From NCBI RefSeq assembly GCF_030160115.1, contig NZ_BSNS01000007.1, positions 62,001-126,000 of the forward strand: 64,000 nt of DNA. Reading direction: 5' to 3'. This document shows, one piece after another, positions 60,708 to 64,000 of the stretch. The DNA comes from Devosia nitrariae. Lineage in GTDB: Bacteria; Pseudomonadota; Alphaproteobacteria; Rhizobiales; Devosiaceae. A program made the position numbers and the translations under genes. The notes beneath the pieces are model-generated. The model was not told where the DNA came from. It was given only the letters and a program-made list of their open reading frames with translations, and made no database searches. Position 1 is the stretch's first letter. Every line of letters starts with the position of its first letter.

Positions 60708-62225
60708 CTACGCCGCTATGCTGTCCTTGGGTTTGCGGATGACGATCACGTAGACAAAGGCGGCGGTCAAAAGCAGGAAGAACAGGCTGTCGAGGCTGGT
60801 GAGGAACACCAGCGGGCCGCCATCGGTCAGGGTGATCGCCCGCCGGAAATACTGCTCGAGATCCGGCCCCAGGATGAACCCGAGCAGCAGCGCGACGGTG
60901 GAATAGTTCTGGCGCCGCATCACGAAAGCGAGGATCCCGAACAGCAGCGACAGGAACATCTGGAAGATGGAGAGGGTCGCGACATAGCTGCCCACGAGCG
61001 CCACCACCGCGATGCCGGTATAGAGCAGGCCTCTGGAGACGGTGACCATGCGCAAGAACAGCGGCCCCAAGAGGTAGAGCGTGAGCGGTATCAGGATGAG
61101 GGCGCTCACGATCAAGGAGGCGAACATGGGCGAGATCAGATCGGCCTGGTTTTCCAGCAAGCGCGCGCCCGGTTGCAGCCCGTTGATCACGAGCACGCCA
61201 AGCACGATCGCCGTTGTCGGATCGCCGGGGATGCCGAACATCAACATCGGCACGAAAGCGCCGCCACACATGGCGTTGTTGGCCGATTCCGCCGCCGCAA
61301 TGCCTTCGCGGCTGCCTTTTCCGTAGTCCTGCGGCCTTTTCGAGCTCCTGCGCGCCTCCACATAGGACACGAAAGCAGCCATGGACCCGCCCGCACCGGG
61401 CAAGACACCGATCAGATAACCGAGCACCGAACCCTTGAGATACGTCCACACGCCGATCTCGCGCACTTCCGACCACAGTGGAATGAACTCCTGCCGGCGG
61501 ATCTTGATCTTGCGGATCTCATCGGCGTCGACGCCGGAAGTGACATTCCAGCTCTGCGCCTGGACCAGGATCTCGCTGACGGCAAACGCACCGATCACCA
61601 GCGGCATCAGGTCGATCCCCTCGATCAGCACCTCCGTGCCGAAGTTGAAGCGGGGGATAGGCTGGAGTACGTCGATGCCGATCGTGGCTATCATGATGCC
61701 GAGCAGTACCGCGATGGCACTCTTGGCGATTGCGCCCCTTTCCACGATGACGATCACCACCAGCGCGAACAGCACCAGCGAGAACTTGCCGGGTGTCTGG
61801 ATCAGGAGGGAGAGCCGTGCAGCGACCGGCATGAAGGCCATCAGCATCAGCGCCCCGAGCGTGCCACCGACCATCGACCCGAGAGCTGCATGGCCCAGGG
61901 CATTGGCGCCCTTGCCCTGCTTCATCAGCCGATGGCCTTCGATCGCCGTCATCATCGAGGATGGCGCACCCGGGATGTTGATCGTGGTGGCGGTGATCGA
62001 GCCGGAATACATGCCGGCCATGAAGATCGAGGCGCACATGATCAGCGAGGGCACGACATCGATCTGGTAGGTGATGGGCAGCAGCAGCGCGATAGCCAGC
62101 ACCGAGGTAAGCCCCGGCATGGCGCCAAAGAACGTGCCGATCAGGAAACCGCCGATCATCACCGCCAGGTTGAGCGGATCGAGAAGCTCCCTGAACCCGC
62201 CGAAATAGCCGAGGAACGTTTCCAT
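60708..62225 (-). CDS. TTT transporter large membrane subunit TctA (second copy)
   Basis: A 505-residue integral membrane protein with about 11-12 hydrophobic segments and the glycine-rich TctA repeats (FGAMPGLTSVLAIALLLP and IGVLPGAGGSMAAFVSY). It starts one base inside the stop of tctB. With the adjacent subunits it would import a carboxylate for the ThDP enzyme, aldolase and kinase of the same operon. It is only a distant paralogue of the first TctA at 28134. Confidence 0.9.
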   Translation of the reverse strand: METFLGYFGGFRELLDPLNLAVMIGGFLIGTFFGAMPGLTSVLAIALLLPITYQIDVVPSLIMCASIFMAGMYSGSITATTINIPGAPSSMMTAIEGHRLMKQGKGANALGHAALGSMVGGTLGALMLMAFMPVAARLSLLIQTPGKFSLVLFALVVIVIVERGAIAKSAIAVLLGIMIATIGIDVLQPIPRFNFGTEVLIEGIDLMPLVIGAFAVSEILVQAQSWNVTSGVDADEIRKIKIRRQEFIPLWSEVREIGVWTYLKGSVLGYLIGVLPGAGGSMAAFVSYVEARRSSKRPQDYGKGSREGIAAAESANNAMCGGAFVPMLMFGIPGDPTTAIVLGVLVINGLQPGARLLENQADLISPMFASLIVSALILIPLTLYLLGPLFLRMVTVSRGLLYTGIAVVALVGSYVATLSIFQMFLSLLFGILAFVMRRQNYSTVALLLGFILGPDLEQYFRRAITLTDGGPLVFLTSLDSLFFLLLTAAFVYVIVIRKPKDSIAA

Positions 62226-62692
62226 CAGATGATCCCGTAGAGCTCAGGAAGCCGAATGCCGAACAAGACCGCGTAAAGGACGTAGAAGACAGCAGTCACC
62301 GCGACCGCATGGATCGCAAATGAGATCGGTTTTTCGAGCTTGAAGCCGAAGATCACGAACAGGGCGCTCACAAACAATATGGTCGAGAGCCCATATCCCA
62401 ACGGCTCGAAGGCGAAGATGTAGATGGCCGTGGCGACGGTCACCAGGATGGGACGCACGGCGCTGCCCTCGGCCGGCGCTGTCGATGCAGCGCGAAACTG
62501 GCGCACCAGCACAAGCACGAGCAGCGCGTACATGAGCACGCAGGCGAGCACCGGCATGGCCCTCGGGCCTTCCCAGAACGACTCAGACATCTGCGAGCGC
62601 AGTCGGAACGTCTCGGCGAGATAGATGGTGGTCAGTATCAAGAGCGATATGGGGAGCCCGAATTCCGCGCTCAGCAGTCTCCGCCGGTCCAT
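62225..62692 (-). CDS. TTT transporter small membrane subunit TctB (second copy)
   Basis: A 155-residue protein with four hydrophobic helices, the first in FGLPISLLILTTIYLAET and the last in FAIHAVAVTAVFYVLYAVLF. The ATG at 62692 has AAGGGAT upstream; a TTG six codons earlier is possible. It overlaps tctA by one base. Confidence 0.85.
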   Translation of the reverse strand: MDRRRLLSAEFGLPISLLILTTIYLAETFRLRSQMSESFWEGPRAMPVLACVLMYALLVLVLVRQFRAASTAPAEGSAVRPILVTVATAIYIFAFEPLGYGLSTILFVSALFVIFGFKLEKPISFAIHAVAVTAVFYVLYAVLFGIRLPELYGII

Positions 62693-62717
62693 CGTGCATA
62701 TCCCTTGCAAAAGAACA

Positions 62718-62743
62718 CGCGCCAGGCCTCACGGCCTGGCGCG
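62718..62743 (-). terminator. tctC-tctB intercistronic hairpin (second operon)
   Basis: CGCGCCAGGCC and GGCCTGGCGCG form a perfect 11-bp stem over TCAC, just past the tctC stop and without a T-tract. It occupies the same place as the stem at 30152 in the first TTT operon. Confidence 0.65.
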
Positions 62744-62759
62744 ATGGAGGGTCTTCATC

Positions 62760-63737
62760 TTACTTGGTGAGGATCCCCTGCTCCACCAGAGCATCCATTT
62801 CCTCGAACAGGGTCTGCTGGGTTTCCTCGGCCCATTGCGTGACTTCGGAAGTGCCGAGCCAGCTTGGCGTCACCCCGACATTGGACACCCAATCCTGGAA
62901 TTCCTGGCTTTCATAGGCGGCCTGATAGGCGGACTCGATCTGCGCGACGATGTCGTCGGGCGTTCCTGCCGGCACGGCGAGAACGATGAAGCTGCCGATC
63001 TCGAGATCGACACCATGATCCTTGGCTAGCGGCACGTCCGGATAGGTCGGGTTGGGCGCTGAGGAAAATTCAGCCAGACCCTTCACGGTGCCATCCTGCA
63101 AAAGATTGGCAAAATCGCCAAGGCTGGTGACGGCGCCTACCGCTTCCCCGGAGAGGATCGCCTCCTTTTGCGGGCCAGCGCCACCCGGATAGGAGATCAC
63201 CTGGAACTGGGTATCCGACAGCTGCTGCAACTGCAGAAGCGCCAGGTGCGTGCGCCCGCCAAGGTTCTGCACTGCAACGCGGACGCCTTCGGGATCCTCC
63301 TTGGCGGCAGCAAGCAGTTGCTCGAGCGTGTCGTATCCGGCATCGGCGTCGATGACCAATGCGTCCGGTTCGCTGGTCACGCGCGCGACCAGCTTCAGGT
63401 TCTCCAGGTCGTAGCTTGGCAACAGCCCCTGCCATGGAATGGTGACCACGCTGTCATAAGTCAGGACACCGATGGTGTAGCCGTCTGTCGGCGCACGCAT
63501 GACCTGGCTGATGCCGGTGGCACTGACGCCGCCTTCGATGTTTTCGACATACATCGTGCCGCCGATTTCATCCTCGGCGATCTGGGTCAGCTTGCGGGCG
63601 ATCGCGTCGGTGCCGCCCCCGGCGCCCCACGGCACCACCACGCGTATGTCCCGCTCAGGGTATTGGGCATGGGCCGCAAGCGGCATGGCCAATAGCGCGC
63701 ATGCCAGAGAAGCCGCGGTAACAAGAATACGTTTCAT
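62760..63737 (-). CDS. TTT transporter periplasmic binding protein TctC (second copy, Bug family)
   Basis: A 325-residue exported protein: signal MKRILVTAASLACALLAMPL (cleavage after AHA), Bug opening YPERDIRVVVPWGAGGGTD, central VAVQNLGGRTHLALLQL and late VPLAKDHGVDLEIGSFIVLA. GAGGAGGAACT precedes the ATG. It is the first gene of the operon running down to 56174. The ligand is probably a carboxylic or sugar acid and probably differs from that of the first system. Confidence 0.9.
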   Translation of the reverse strand: MKRILVTAASLACALLAMPLAAHAQYPERDIRVVVPWGAGGGTDAIARKLTQIAEDEIGGTMYVENIEGGVSATGISQVMRAPTDGYTIGVLTYDSVVTIPWQGLLPSYDLENLKLVARVTSEPDALVIDADAGYDTLEQLLAAAKEDPEGVRVAVQNLGGRTHLALLQLQQLSDTQFQVISYPGGAGPQKEAILSGEAVGAVTSLGDFANLLQDGTVKGLAEFSSAPNPTYPDVPLAKDHGVDLEIGSFIVLAVPAGTPDDIVAQIESAYQAAYESQEFQDWVSNVGVTPSWLGTSEVTQWAEETQQTLFEEMDALVEQGILTK

Positions 63738-63918
63738 AGTTCCTCCTCACTGAAAAAAGCACTGTTCAAGCGTCGCCTTTCGGTCGCGCTGGATGGCAGC
63801 AGCGTTCTGATGCGTGCCTTCTCTTTTTTGTTTGGCTGCCCGGTGCAAGGCAGCCCGATCAATCCACCAGAACTTGCCGGCCGAGCTTCCCGCGAAGCTA
63901 TCGGGTTGCACGCGCTGG

Positions 63919-63935
63919 CTGATATATATTAGTAC
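63919..63935 (-). promoter_or_regulatory. Promoter or operator element before the second TTT operon
   Basis: CTGATATATATTAG at 63919-63932 is near-palindromic, about 180 bases before the tctC ATG, and resembles TTGATATATTAG at 31176 and CTGATATGTTAG at 36697. On the minus strand it contains a TAATAT that could be a -10 element. The rest of the 263-base gap to the window end shows no gene. Confidence 0.4.
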
Positions 63936-64000
63936 ACTTGATGCGTGCCGTGGCAAGTAGGTGTCCACCGGCAAGGGAAAAAACCTGGCGACTTTGCAGG

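Noticed and set aside
60661..61476. N-terminal extension of the ThDP enzyme frame
   Set aside because: It overlaps tctA on the same strand in another frame, is not conserved in ThDP enzymes and the fold begins at the ATG at 60660.
60687..62240. A 517-residue plus-strand frame rich in His, Gln and Glu
   Set aside because: Exact antisense of tctA; the unusual composition is what hydrophobic codons give on the other strand.

Overview
The window is about 64 kb of high-GC, densely packed bacterial DNA with no rRNA, tRNA, CRISPR array, intact insertion sequence or phage gene that I could recognise. The gene families (DUF1127 proteins, tripartite tricarboxylate (TTT) transporters, FCD-type GntR regulators, MocR and GlxA regulators, an AidB-like acyl-CoA dehydrogenase, a TTAA-N7-TTAA CtrA-type box) point to an alphaproteobacterium, most likely order Hyphomicrobiales. 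The genus cannot be fixed from sequence alone. It reads as an accessory, catabolism-rich chromosomal or megaplasmid segment.

Layout: 1-14.4 kb is a mosaic of short units: end of a cytochrome c, an O-methyltransferase with a DUF1127 protein, an MFS pump, an APH-type kinase, an aldo/keto reductase divergent from an AraC regulator, three alpha/beta hydrolases (two exported), a YCII plus DHFR-like pair, a membrane-anchored DJ-1/PfpI protein divergent from a GlxA regulator, and a secreted sorbosone-dehydrogenase-like beta-propeller. 14.4-21 kb (minus strand) is a signalling operon: zinc-ribbon class III nucleotide cyclase with ATPase and helical-repeat region, then a response regulator fused to a thioredoxin-reductase-like flavoprotein without its redox cysteines, then a soluble histidine kinase with an N-terminal cyclic-nucleotide-binding domain. 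21-24 kb holds an AidB-like dehydrogenase, the stub of an HxlR regulator and a hydrolase-VOC pair.

24.3-31.2 kb (minus) is a sugar-acid operon: TctC-TctB-TctA, GntR, 2-hydroxyacid dehydrogenase, DHDPS-type aldolase and a galactonate dehydratase whose catalytic residues fall at the same numbers as I recall for E. coli DgoD. 31.4-36.7 kb holds a methyltransferase and a ribose-type ABC importer. 36.8-41.7 kb has a membrane histidine kinase with a periplasmic partner, a small protein behind a CtrA-type box, a MocR regulator divergent from a DUF1127 gene, and an HxlR regulator. 41.7-44 kb is the HxlR-linked hydrolase-VOC operon behind four tandem operator-like repeats. 44-51.3 kb is an NlpC/P60 peptidase facing an operon of GH3/NagZ-like glycosidase plus oligopeptide ABC importer, which suggests cell-wall fragment recycling. 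51.6-56.1 kb has a DHFR-like protein, a LuxR regulator with an apparently Ser-less S1C protease, divergent from an intact S1C protease, and a TetR unit with matching palindromic operators. 56.1-64 kb (minus) is a second TTT operon: TctC-TctB-TctA, ThDP enzyme, DHDPS-type aldolase, GntR, PfkB kinase.

Themes: repeated local designs (two TTT operons each with a GntR and a Tyr-to-Gln DHDPS paralogue; two HxlR/hydrolase/VOC loci, one decayed; two DUF1127 genes; an active and a degenerate S1C protease side by side). The most system-like novelty is the cyclase, CNB-kinase and receiver-flavoprotein operon.
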